From: Kitasatospora sp052076145
GTDB taxonomy: Bacteria > Actinomycetota > Actinomycetes > Streptomycetales > Streptomycetaceae
NCBI RefSeq assembly: GCF_052076145.1
Contig: NZ_CP197246.1
Span: 310,001 to 374,000, forward strand
Direction: 5' to 3'
DNA length: 64,000 bases
Shown here: piece by piece, positions 8,945-16,289 of the stretch
How positions within the stretch are numbered: position 1 is the first letter of the stretch
Layout: each line of letters begins with the position of its first letter
The notes under the pieces: generated by a model
Told to the model about the DNA's origin: nothing
The model's input: the letters and a program-made list of their open reading frames with translations, nothing else
Database searches by the model: none
Translations under genes and position numbers: made by a program

Positions 8945-9291
8945 CCTGAGGGAGGACGACCACCAGGAGGACAGCTCGCGCGAACGGGCCCTGAACGCCG
9001 AGTACGCCCTCAAGGCGGCGCACGCTGAAATCCTCACCCGGCGCTCTCGAATCGGCGAACTGACCGGCCATATCCGGGACTTGGAATCCGAGTGGACCCA
9101 GGATGCCATTCGGCGGATCGCCACGGAGAACACCACCCTCAAGCAGCGCCTACGCCAACTCACCGCCGACAACGGCACCCTCGACGAACGCCTCAGCGGC
9201 CCGCTCCAACCTCCGCTTCCAAGACCGCAGCGTCGCCGACCTCGAAGCCCGCATCAGCGAGCCTGCCAGTTCGCGACCCCGGCGTACCTGA
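8945..9291 (+). pseudogene. Broken coiled-coil protein gene
   Basis: One frame encodes a clear heptad-rich coiled coil from about 8960 to 9205 (ALNAEYALKAAHAEIL, then TENTTLKQRLRQL). At about 9205 that frame turns Pro/Arg-rich, while the next frame takes over with a matching helical stretch (NLRFQDRSVADLEARISE) and stops at 9291. This is the signature of a single frameshift in a formerly longer gene. No credible start is visible on the 5' side. Coiled coils of this look occur in plasmid- and transposon-linked KfrA/DUF6262-like proteins, but that link is only a guess. Confidence 0.5.
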
Positions 9292-9369
9292 AGCAGCAGG
9301 CACCCGAGCAAGAGCGCCCACACCGGTCACAGCCACCCGACGCAGGCCCGCAGTACGCACACCGATCAC

Positions 9370-9861
9370 CTATGAAGGGGCCTTGATGCCCCGATTGACG
9401 CAGTCCTTCTTCCATGGCTCGTCCATCAGCATCATCAGCGACGGCCGCCCTTGATCAGAGCGGGCGGAACTTCCCCACCATTCGCCGATGTGCTGGGCGT
9501 CGTCGGCGCGGTTGACGAGATGGGCCTTGAGCGTTCCATCACTGGTCAGGTCCGCTGCCTGCCTCAGCTTCCCGGCGTACGTGTGATATTCGAGCGCCCT
9601 GGCGTCCTCCCAGCCGCTGCTACCCGCCGGAGCCGCCTGATCGTCATTCTCCCGACTGTGGTAGGCCTCGTACGCGACATTGCACGCGTCAGCCACACCT
9701 GACCCACCGCCCGACCCGTAACCGACCGCCTGACGCAGATCATCAAAGTTGCGGATCCCGAAGAACGCGAGCAGCGCGACGGCCGACGCACCCATACCCA
9801 AGTACAGACGAAGCCGACTGCCCGTCAGCCCCTCGCCCGACCCGGCCGACTCGTCCCTCAC
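9370..9861 (-). CDS. Small membrane-anchored protein, AFFGI-NF-DL type
   Basis: 163 residues. A short charged cytoplasmic start is followed by one membrane helix (about 18-37) whose end reads LLAFFGIRNFDDLRQAVG. Then come a Gly/Ser linker and a 100-residue outer domain with two Cys (DACN near its start, KKDCVNRG near its end). The GTG at 9861 was chosen because GGGGAG lies 4 nt upstream. A second protein in the window (42722-43216) has the same helix-end motif with an unrelated outer domain. Function unknown. Confidence 0.7.
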   Translation of the reverse strand: MRDESAGSGEGLTGSRLRLYLGMGASAVALLAFFGIRNFDDLRQAVGYGSGGGSGVADACNVAYEAYHSRENDDQAAPAGSSGWEDARALEYHTYAGKLRQAADLTSDGTLKAHLVNRADDAQHIGEWWGSSARSDQGRPSLMMLMDEPWKKDCVNRGIKAPS

Positions 9862-10103
9862 TGCGCTCCCCCTGCCGCTGAAGACGCCGCCAACTCGGCG
9901 CCACAACGGCGACCTTAGACATTCCCAGCCGCCATGACCACATCACCGGGCACCACAGCCGCTGCCGCCCCGGCCACGACCCGGGCGGTGGCCGGCATCT
10001 CCGCCTCCCGTCTTACCGCGATCGACGGCAGCCAGGAGCGCCCAGTCCCGATCCGAAAGTGTTGATCTACGTCGCCCGGTTCCGGGATGGCCGCCTGATC
10101 TTC
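9862..10103. other. Interval without a supported gene
   Basis: 242 bp upstream of the small membrane protein. I see no coding signal, strong hairpin or clear promoter. Confidence 0.3.
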
Positions 10104-10225
10104 CCCCATGCCGAGCCCGGTGAGCAGCGATCAGGTCGCGGTACCAGGCGTACGACGCCTTCGGCGTGTGCCGCTGCGTTTCGAAGTCCACGTGGACCAG
10201 GCCGAAGCGCTGGCTGAACCCTCGG
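10104..10225 (-). pseudogene. Detached 3' fragment of a GH1 beta-glucosidase gene
   Basis: The fragment encodes GFSQRFGLVHVDFETQR and then TPKASYAWYRDLI, the last 35 or so residues of a family 1 glycosidase. At 10129-10221 it matches the 3' end of the intact gene (14792-14884) at 87 of 93 bases. The native stop codon is absent, and no catalytic part is present. It lies in the same orientation as the intact gene, on the far side of the small-ORF/M50/TPR locus. Confidence 0.85.
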
Positions 10226-10247
10226 GCCGTCGAACATCCTGTCATCG

Positions 10248-12488
10248 TCAGTGCTCCGTCAGGGTCGCGAGCAGGGCGGCCGCCTCGGTGGACAGGCCAG
10301 GCTCGAGGCCGAGCTCCGAGTCCCGACCGGCCTCGACGCAGGCCTGGAGGTCCGGCCGGGCATCGGCGCCGCGCCCCAAGGCGATCAGCAGCTGCGCGCG
10401 GCGCAATCTGGCGTCGCCGTCGCCGGTCTCCTCCACCACCTCGTCCAGCAGCTCCAGGGCTTCCGGCAGGTGTCCCGAGTCGTGCCGGGCCACCGCGAGG
10501 TTGAAAGCGATGCCGGGGTCGGCAGAGTGCCTGCGGGCCTCCTCCAAGTCCTCAAGCGCTTGCGCCAGTTCACCCTGCTGGTAGGCCAGACCGCCGCGCA
10601 GCGCCCATGCCTGCGCATTCGCGGGGTCACTCGCGAGAGCAGCCGACAGCACCAGGCCGGCCGCCTGGAAGTCGCCTTCCTCCGCGTACAACTGTCCCTT
10701 GAGGCAGAGCAGTTGGGTGTGCTCCGGCTCGACCTGAAGGCCGGTCCCGACATCCCGCCACGCTCCGGCCTGGTCGCCCAAATCCCATAGCAGCGAAGCT
10801 CGGTTGACGTAGGCGTCGGTGAACTTCGGTTCCAGCTCCAGCACGTAGCCGTAGTCCGCCACGGCGCCGGCCAGATCACCCAGGGCGGCCCGGACCTCGG
10901 CCCGGTTGTAGTACGCCTCCGGGAACGGCGGGGACAGCTTGATGGCCTGCTCGAAGTCGGCGAGCGCCAGGTCCAGTTGGTCCGCCTTGCGGCGGATCGC
11001 GCCGCGGTCGAACCAGTACTCGGCGTAGTTGGGGTCCAGCTCGATCACAGCCCCGTAGTCGGCCAGCGCCTCCTCGTACCGGCCGACCGCGTTGTAGACC
11101 TGGGCCCGGTTGTAGCGCAGCACCGACCGGTGCAGTCCTTGCTCTCCCGGGTCCAGGGTCTCGTCCAGGAGCGCCATCGACTCGTCCAGCAGCTTGAGTG
11201 CCTCCAGCGGGCGCCTGTCGTGCACCTCGATCAGCGCGAGCCCGTTGCGGTTGAAGGCGGTCTGCATGGCTCGTTCCTTTGGTTCGCCGTGCAGCCGGGC
11301 AAGGGCGATGGCCTGATTGATCCAACCGCGGGCCAGCACGTGGTCGCGGTGGTCCTCGTCCAGGTGGCGGGTGTAGAGCATGGCGGTGGCGTACGCGGCC
11401 TGCATGTGGATGCTGGGGCTGTCGCTGGCGGCGCGGGCCTCGGCGTAGATCGGGAGCGCCTGCTCGGGAACGCCGAGTGCGGCGTAGGAGGTGGTCATCT
11501 TGGTGCTGAAGACCCACCAGGCGTCCGGGGCGTCGGCGAAGGCCGTCAGCGCGCGACCGCGGATGCCGTAGTCCACCACCGCGTGGTAGAAGCCCAGGTC
11601 CATGCAGTGGTTCAGCGCGTGGGTAAGCGCTTTGCGGCCGGCACCGGAGGGGTCGCTGCCGTGCTCCGCGTGCCACGCGATCGCGCCCAGCGCGAGCGAG
11701 GGCTCGCCGCGCAGCTCCAGCACCTGGCGCCGGGTGTCGTGCAGCATGGCCCGCTCCTCCGGGGGGAGCGACCGGTAGGCGGCCAGCACCCGCGGGTCGT
11801 CCGAGGTACCGTCCTCCTCGACGAAGAGGCGTCCGGGTGCGCGGGACGGCGTCGCCGGCTCGGCTTCGTGATCCAGGCGGCGGCAGTGCACCTCGAGTGC
11901 CTGGGACAGCGGGGCGGCGACGGGCGTGTCCGGCTCGCTCACCTGCGCGGTGCCGGTGGTCACCACGAGGGTGAGCATCTCCGGGTCCATCCGGCGCAGC
12001 AGCACGGCGATCAGCTCACGGTCGGTCGGGTCGCCGTGGTGCAGGTCATGGACCACCAGCGTGCGCGGACCGTCACCGAGCGCCTTGAGGTAGTCGATGA
12101 GGAACTCCGTGAGGCCGTGGGCGATCCGCAGGGTACGCAGCCGCGAGTAGAAGCGGGTTCGCTCGGCGGGTACGGCCAGCGACGTGAGGGTCTCCCTGCC
12201 GGCGGGGACGATCGCGCGCAGCTCGGGCGAGATGGAGAGGATCTCCACGTCGTGCCGGGCCACCGAGTCGGGGCAGCGCGACAGCGCGTCCGGCACGATC
12301 TCCAGCAGCAGGTTCCCGGCGGCCGTGTACGGGCCGCGCAGCCGGCGGTGGGCGCTGACCTCGGCCAGCACCGCCGGCACCTCCAGGACCGAGGTGCCCG
12401 TGCGGCGTCCGGCCGGATCGGCGCTGCGGAGCCAGAGGTGCTGCGGGGAGCTGGCAGTGCTGGTGCCGGTCACGGTGCTGCCTTTCAT
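10248..12488 (-). CDS. TPR protein with degenerate STAND-ATPase-like N-terminus
   Basis: 746 residues, cytoplasmic. The N-terminal 180 residues resemble the ATPase part of STAND regulators: TLVVHDLHHGDPTD matches the Walker B and following motif (usual DDLHWADP), and LTLVVTTG the sensor strand. I find no Walker A P-loop, so ATP hydrolysis is doubtful. Residues 280-440 are helical. About eight tetratricopeptide repeats fill 440-735 (for example YEEALADYGAVIELDPNYAE). There is no DNA-binding domain. Its ATG overlaps the M50 stop codon (ATGA), so the two are translationally coupled. It may be a scaffold or peptide receptor for the same system. The peptide link is inferred from context. Confidence 0.85.
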   Translation of the reverse strand: MKGSTVTGTSTASSPQHLWLRSADPAGRRTGTSVLEVPAVLAEVSAHRRLRGPYTAAGNLLLEIVPDALSRCPDSVARHDVEILSISPELRAIVPAGRETLTSLAVPAERTRFYSRLRTLRIAHGLTEFLIDYLKALGDGPRTLVVHDLHHGDPTDRELIAVLLRRMDPEMLTLVVTTGTAQVSEPDTPVAAPLSQALEVHCRRLDHEAEPATPSRAPGRLFVEEDGTSDDPRVLAAYRSLPPEERAMLHDTRRQVLELRGEPSLALGAIAWHAEHGSDPSGAGRKALTHALNHCMDLGFYHAVVDYGIRGRALTAFADAPDAWWVFSTKMTTSYAALGVPEQALPIYAEARAASDSPSIHMQAAYATAMLYTRHLDEDHRDHVLARGWINQAIALARLHGEPKERAMQTAFNRNGLALIEVHDRRPLEALKLLDESMALLDETLDPGEQGLHRSVLRYNRAQVYNAVGRYEEALADYGAVIELDPNYAEYWFDRGAIRRKADQLDLALADFEQAIKLSPPFPEAYYNRAEVRAALGDLAGAVADYGYVLELEPKFTDAYVNRASLLWDLGDQAGAWRDVGTGLQVEPEHTQLLCLKGQLYAEEGDFQAAGLVLSAALASDPANAQAWALRGGLAYQQGELAQALEDLEEARRHSADPGIAFNLAVARHDSGHLPEALELLDEVVEETGDGDARLRRAQLLIALGRGADARPDLQACVEAGRDSELGLEPGLSTEAAALLATLTEH

Positions 12489-13720
12489 CCGACGCTTACG
12501 GGCTTGGGGCCGGCTGCGCGGGCACGCCGGCGGTCTCGGTGGGCCAGCCAGCCGACGGTGATCAGCTGGGCGACGTTGAGGGCGACGAGGACGGTGGAGT
12601 CGATCAGCCCGGCGGTCGAGCCGTGGCCGTTGTAGCGCTTGAGGACGCCGACCACGAAGGTCAGGCCGACCGGCAGGACGACGACGAGGAAGGTGACGGC
12701 GGTGAGCCCGTAGCCGCCCGCCATGAGCCAGGCGTACCAGCGGGCCACCCTGCGGTCGGTCGGGTGCCAGAGCTCCGGGTTCTCCAGGGGCCGCCGGGTC
12801 CAGCGACGCACGGCATTGCGCAGCGTGCCGCGGGCGGCCGTGTGCAGGTCCACGCAGCCGAGCAAGGTGGTGGACAGTACGTAGAGGTCGGTCCGCAGGT
12901 GCAGGAAGAACTGCCAGCCCAGCCGCAGCAGGGTCCCGTAGGCCAGTGCCAGGAAGAGCCGGCCGGTCAGCGGAAAGGCACCGCTCGCCGTCCGGGTGGC
13001 GTCGGCCGCCAGGGTGAGCAGGCCGATCACCAGGACATCGGCCAACATGCCCGCCAGGATGGGCAGGTAGCGCTTGCGTCGGGGGACGGCGACCAGGCCG
13101 TCCATCGAGGTCTCCAGGACGATGTACATCATCCGATGGCTGATTCCCAGCCGCGAACGCAGGCCCAGCCGCCGGCCGGCCAGTGTGTGGAAGCCTTCGT
13201 GTATCAGCAGGAGCGGGAACTGGCCGAAGAACAAGGTGAGTTCGATGACAGTGAAGTAACTGGTGAAGAACAGGTGGTGGTTACTGGGAGCGAGCCCCGG
13301 GACCCGGATCATCTCGACCATGCAGGCCCCGACGACGGCCGCGTAGCAGAGCCAGGCGGGGAGACTGAACAGGGCCCGGCCCAGCCGCTGCCAGCGGACC
13401 GGTGCCGGGACGGCGGGCGGCGGCGCTGGCTCGCCCGGTGCGGCAAGGAATCCCAACTCCTCCAGCGTGGCCAGGAAGTCGGTGATGTCGACGCTCTCGC
13501 CGAACTCTTCGCAATAGCGGTCGGCAGCCTGACGGGGTGTCAGCCCGTCGGTGAGGAAGCGGACCAGTGCTGCACCGTCGGCAGGGAGCACGACGTACTC
13601 GTCGATGTCGGCCCGACCGACCACCACGTCCTCCCCGTCCGGCAGGAACACCAGCGGGTGGAGCGCCCGGGGACGGTCCAGGTCGGTTTCGGGCGGACTG
13701 CTGCCGGCGGTGGGTTGCAC
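12485..13720 (-). CDS. PqqD-like (RRE) domain fused to M50 membrane metalloprotease
   Basis: 411 residues. Residues 18-95 look like a PqqD-type RiPP recognition element: a strand-strand start (EDVVVGRADIDEYVVLPADG), then helices with LTPRQAADRYCEEFG and DFLATLEELGFL. After a Pro/Ala linker come about six hydrophobic helices. One carries HEGFH at 174-178, the zinc-binding HExxH of site-2 (M50) proteases, and an AGMLADVL segment follows in a later helix. The architecture resembles the YydH-like peptide zinc metalloproteases found beside peptide natural-product genes. The start is GTG with GAGGAG 5-6 nt upstream. It lies 259 nt after two tiny ORFs, its likely substrates, and overlaps the TPR gene. 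Confidence 0.85.
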   Translation of the reverse strand: MQPTAGSSPPETDLDRPRALHPLVFLPDGEDVVVGRADIDEYVVLPADGAALVRFLTDGLTPRQAADRYCEEFGESVDITDFLATLEELGFLAAPGEPAPPPAVPAPVRWQRLGRALFSLPAWLCYAAVVGACMVEMIRVPGLAPSNHHLFFTSYFTVIELTLFFGQFPLLLIHEGFHTLAGRRLGLRSRLGISHRMMYIVLETSMDGLVAVPRRKRYLPILAGMLADVLVIGLLTLAADATRTASGAFPLTGRLFLALAYGTLLRLGWQFFLHLRTDLYVLSTTLLGCVDLHTAARGTLRNAVRRWTRRPLENPELWHPTDRRVARWYAWLMAGGYGLTAVTFLVVVLPVGLTFVVGVLKRYNGHGSTAGLIDSTVLVALNVAQLITVGWLAHRDRRRARAAGPKPVSVG

Positions 13721-13824
13721 GTACGCTCCTCAGAGGGTGGAGCCGTCGGGATTCGGCCCGGGGACGGTGGATGGGTCGCCGTGCCTGGGTGGCCCACCCA
13801 CCGCCCGGTGAACCGGTTCGCCTC

Positions 13825-13847
13825 AGCCCGGGACGTGGTCCCGGGCT
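13825..13847 (-). terminator. Hairpin between the small ORFs and the M50 gene
   Basis: A perfect 10-bp inverted repeat (AGCCCGGGAC and GTCCCGGGCT, 3-nt loop) lies 133 nt after the second small ORF and 104 nt before the protease start. A partial terminator here would yield more precursor than processing protein, as in many RiPP operons. A smaller GGGTGG/CCACCC hairpin lies nearby. Confidence 0.5.
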
Positions 13848-13979
13848 CGGGCCACCGGGACGGTGCCGATCAGACGCCAGTGGGACGTCGCCGGGGCCGC
13901 CGCAGGTGGTGCGAAGCGGTGGCGTGGTGCCGGCTGTTCCTCACCGGGTCCGACGAATCGGACGTGCGGGTGCGTTCGG

Positions 13980-14072
13980 TCAGAAGTCGCAGACGCAGGT
14001 GGGGCCGTAGAGCGGCTGTGCGGCGCTGGTCAGGCGGACCGAGCCGGGCTTGCGCACGACGATCTTCTTCAT
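13980..14072 (-). CDS. Putative RiPP precursor or signal peptide, copy 1 (30 residues)
   Basis: A complete small ORF. It begins MKKIVVRKPGSVRLTSAA, continues QPLYGPTCV and ends CDF. GGGAGAG lies 5-6 nt before the ATG. The N-terminal half is basic and strand-prone, as expected of a leader bound by an RRE. The C-terminal third has Tyr, Gly, Pro, Thr and two Cys. The first 27 codons are identical in DNA to copy 2, which lies 51 nt upstream, yet the last three residues differ completely. Conservation of frame, start and ribosome-binding site in both copies supports real coding. It has no signal peptide, so the M50 protein or an unlinked exporter would have to move it. The product class is unknown. 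Confidence 0.75.
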   Translation of the reverse strand: MKKIVVRKPGSVRLTSAAQPLYGPTCVCDF

Positions 14073-14122
14073 GGTTCTCTCCCTGTCGGATCTGGGTGGA
14101 GTGGACGTGCAGAGGCGTTCGG

Positions 14123-14215
14123 TCACACGTAGACGACGCAGGTGGGGCCGTAGAGCGGCTGTGCGGCGCTGGTCAGGCGGACCGAGCCGGGCTTGCGCAC
14201 GACGATCTTCTTCAT
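14123..14215 (-). CDS. Putative RiPP precursor or signal peptide, copy 2 (30 residues)
   Basis: The same length as copy 1 and identical to it through YGPTCV, then ending VYV, so it has one Cys rather than two. It has the stronger ribosome-binding site of the pair (GAGGAGGTGA, 5 nt from the ATG), pointing to high expression. It is upstream of copy 1 on the minus strand and is the first intact gene of the four-gene locus. The short 3' flank (GCGTTCGGTCA on the plus strand) is also shared by both copies, showing tandem duplication of a unit of about 143 bp. Confidence 0.78.
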   Translation of the reverse strand: MKKIVVRKPGSVRLTSAAQPLYGPTCVVYV

Positions 14216-14308
14216 GCTTTTCACCTCCTCACCTGGTCTCGGACCGGAGCAGACCACACGGGTCTGCTCGCACCCAGGAGGGGTTGAGCCGATGGAGGGC
14301 TCCGAGGT

Positions 14309-14368
14309 GGAACGGGCGTGCGGCACTGGTCAGGCGGACCGGACCAGGCTGCACACGACGATCTTCAT
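14309..14368 (-). pseudogene. Frameshifted third precursor copy
   Basis: The minus strand reads ATGAAGATCGTCGTG and later GTCCGCCTGACC, clearly matching the two intact copies. One Lys codon is lost near the start, and one base is lost in the Arg-Lys-Pro region. The frame therefore stops after 12 residues at the shifted TGA. Beyond the Ala-Ala segment the resemblance fades. It is an older relic of the same tandem family. Confidence 0.6.
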
Positions 14369-14413
14369 CCCGAACAACTACCGGCGTGGGATGCGCCGTT
14401 GGAGCTACCGATC

Positions 14414-14467
14414 AGCTGACTCCATCTCAGCTGCAGTCAGCTTGCTGAGGATCAGCGACCGTGTCAA
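14414..14467 (-). promoter_or_regulatory. Candidate promoter and operator of the small-ORF operon
   Basis: On the minus strand TTGACA (14467-14462) is followed after 17 nt by CAAGCT (14444-14439), a weak -10. A perfect 8-bp inverted repeat, AGCTGACT (14414-14421) and AGTCAGCT (14435-14442), overlaps the -10, with a CAGCTG palindrome in its centre. A repressor bound here would block transcription of the locus. Confidence 0.35.
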
Positions 14468-14761
14468 CGGATGTGACATGAGGGGTTGCGTCCGAGAAAC
14501 GGCAGCGATCAGCCCCTCCTCGCGGCGGTTTCGAGCCCGGAAGCCACCTCCGAAGCCGGCGTCGGAACGGTGACCGTCACCGCCGGCCAAGGTCACGGAC
14601 AAGTGAAGACCTTGTGGGGTCCGGGCCGTGCGAGAACGGACTGCTGTCGTAGGCGTCGGTGACGGTCTCGAAGGTCGTGCGACGCAGACACTCGGACCGT
14701 CCCAGAACGGTGGCTGGTGGCGCAGAACGCCGGGCAGCACAAGCCAGACCACCTCACCCAA
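14468..14761. other. Interval without a supported gene
   Basis: About 290 bp between the operon promoter region and the GH1 stop codon. A 118-codon open frame on the minus strand (14405-14761) has no domain signal and overlaps the regulatory repeat. I regard the interval as non-coding. Confidence 0.35.
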
Positions 14762-16117
14762 CTACCTTACGTGAAGCGCATGATGGGCGGTGATCAGTTC
14801 GCGGTACCAGGCGTACGACGCCTTCGGCGTGCGCCGCTGCGTCTCGAAGTCCACGTGTACCAGGCCGAATCGCTGACTGAACCCCTCGGCCCATTCGTAG
14901 TTGTCGAGCAGGGACCAGGTGAAGTAACCCCGGACGTCCACGCCTTCGGCCACGGCCTGGGCGACGGCGTCCAGGTGGCCTGCCAGGTAGTCGATCCGGA
15001 ACCGGTCGTCGACGGTGCCGTCGGGGGTGATCTCGTCGGCCACCGAGCAGCCGTTCTCGGTGATGGTGACCGGCGGGAGGGCGTCGCCGTAGCGGGCCTT
15101 CAGGCCGGTGAGCAACTCGCGCAGGCCGTCCGGGACGACCGGCCAGTCGAAGGCCGTGCGGGGGACGCCGTCGATCGGGGCCTCGGCGAAGGGCAGGCCG
15201 GGCTCGGTGGGGGCGGCGATCCGGGTCGGGTTGTAGTAGTTGACGCCGAGCCCGTCCAGCCCGGGGCCCGCGATCAGCTCCAGGTCCCCGTCGCGGACGC
15301 AGCCGCCGAGGTCCTCGGCGACGCCGTACGCGCTCAGGTCGGGGTAGTGCCCGAGCAGCAGCGGGTCGGTGAACAGCCGGTTGTGCAGGGCGTCGTACGC
15401 GGCGGCGGCCGCCACGTCCGCCGGGCTCTGGCTCGCCGCGCGGACGGGGGTGAGGTTGTTGGCGATCAGCACCTCACGGCCGCGTTCGCGAAGCACGGCG
15501 GCGGCCAGCCCGTGGGCGAGCAGCTGGTGGTGCGCGGCGGGCAGCGCGTCGAGCATGAGCGTCCGGCCGGGGGCGTGGATGCCGAGTGCGTAGCCGTACA
15601 CCATGTGCACGAAGGGCTCGTTGAGGGTGATCCAGGCGGGTACGCGGTCGCCGAGCCGGTCGGCGACGGTCTCGGTGTACTCGGCGAAGCGGTACGCGGT
15701 GTCGCGGTCCAGCCAGCCGCCGCGTTCCTCCAGGGCCTGCGGCAGGTCCCAGTGGAAGAGCGTGGGCAGCGGGGTGATGCCCGCCGCGAGCAGCTCGTCC
15801 ACCAGCCGGTCGTAGAACGCGAGCCCGGCCGGGTTGACGGCGCCGTCGCCGGCCGGGCGCACCCGGGGCCAGGCGATCGAGAAGCGGTAGCCGTCCAGCC
15901 CGAGCCCACGCATCAGCGCGACGTCCTCGCCGTAGCGGTGGTAGTGGTCGCAGGCGATCCGGCCGGTCTGCCCGCCCTTGGTCGCCCCGGGCCGGGCGGC
16001 GAACACGTCCCACACCGAGGGCCCGCGTCCGTCCTCGTCCACCGCCCCCTCGATCTGGTAGGAGGCGGTCGAGGCGCCCCAGCGGAAGCCCGCGGGGAGG
16101 TCGAGGCGGTTCGGCAT
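14762..16117 (-). CDS. GH1 beta-glucosidase
   Basis: 451 residues, the usual length of a cytoplasmic bacterial family 1 beta-glycosidase. It begins with FRWGASTASYQIEGA, a family signature near the N-terminus. The acid/base Glu is in ITLNEPFVH (near residue 165) and the nucleophile Glu in VTITENGCS (near 353). The glycone-site segment EWAEGFSQRFGLVHVD is intact. It probably hydrolyses imported cello-oligosaccharides or other beta-glucosides. The ATG at 16117 has a GGAAGGGAA purine run upstream. A perfect 21-bp palindrome lies just upstream, and a TetR gene is divergent, so it is likely repressed by that protein. Confidence 0.93.
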   Translation of the reverse strand: MPNRLDLPAGFRWGASTASYQIEGAVDEDGRGPSVWDVFAARPGATKGGQTGRIACDHYHRYGEDVALMRGLGLDGYRFSIAWPRVRPAGDGAVNPAGLAFYDRLVDELLAAGITPLPTLFHWDLPQALEERGGWLDRDTAYRFAEYTETVADRLGDRVPAWITLNEPFVHMVYGYALGIHAPGRTLMLDALPAAHHQLLAHGLAAAVLRERGREVLIANNLTPVRAASQSPADVAAAAAYDALHNRLFTDPLLLGHYPDLSAYGVAEDLGGCVRDGDLELIAGPGLDGLGVNYYNPTRIAAPTEPGLPFAEAPIDGVPRTAFDWPVVPDGLRELLTGLKARYGDALPPVTITENGCSVADEITPDGTVDDRFRIDYLAGHLDAVAQAVAEGVDVRGYFTWSLLDNYEWAEGFSQRFGLVHVDFETQRRTPKASYAWYRELITAHHALHVR

Positions 16118-16135
16118 GTCCCGTTTCCCTTCCAA

Positions 16136-16156
16136 AACATGAGGAGACCTCATGTT
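16136..16156. promoter_or_regulatory. TetR operator, perfect palindrome
   Basis: Arms AACATGAGG and CCTCATGTT are separated by AGA. It begins 19 bp upstream of the GH1 start codon, where bound repressor would block transcription or its start. A weaker copy lies beside the TetR gene. Confidence 0.75.
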
Positions 16157-16226
16157 AGGCAGGACGACCGCAGGAGCACCAGTGGTCGCCGAGTACAGGA
16201 ACCACACCGGCACCGGCATCCGAGGC

Positions 16227-16247
16227 AATGTGAGCACTCCTCATGTT
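16227..16247. promoter_or_regulatory. Second, imperfect TetR operator
   Basis: It has the same 21-bp layout as the site at 16136. The right arm CCTCATGTT is exact and the left arm AATGTGAGC matches at 6 of 9 bases. It lies 43 bp before the chosen TetR start, consistent with autoregulation. Confidence 0.6.
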
Positions 16248-16289
16248 GGTGATTCGCGTCCGGAACACCGGATGCGGCAGAGTGGGGAC

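Noticed and set aside
8774..9028. An 84-codon plus-strand open frame with Ser/Thr/Ala-rich start
   Set aside because: It overlaps the broken coiled-coil gene in another frame and has no ribosome-binding site.
13980..14368. Assignment of the small ORFs to lanthipeptides, lasso peptides, thiopeptides or daptides
   Set aside because: None of the class-defining enzymes is visible in the window, and the precursors lack the diagnostic motifs.
14405..14761. A 118-codon minus-strand open frame upstream of the small ORFs
   Set aside because: No ribosome-binding site or domain, and it contains the operator-like repeat.
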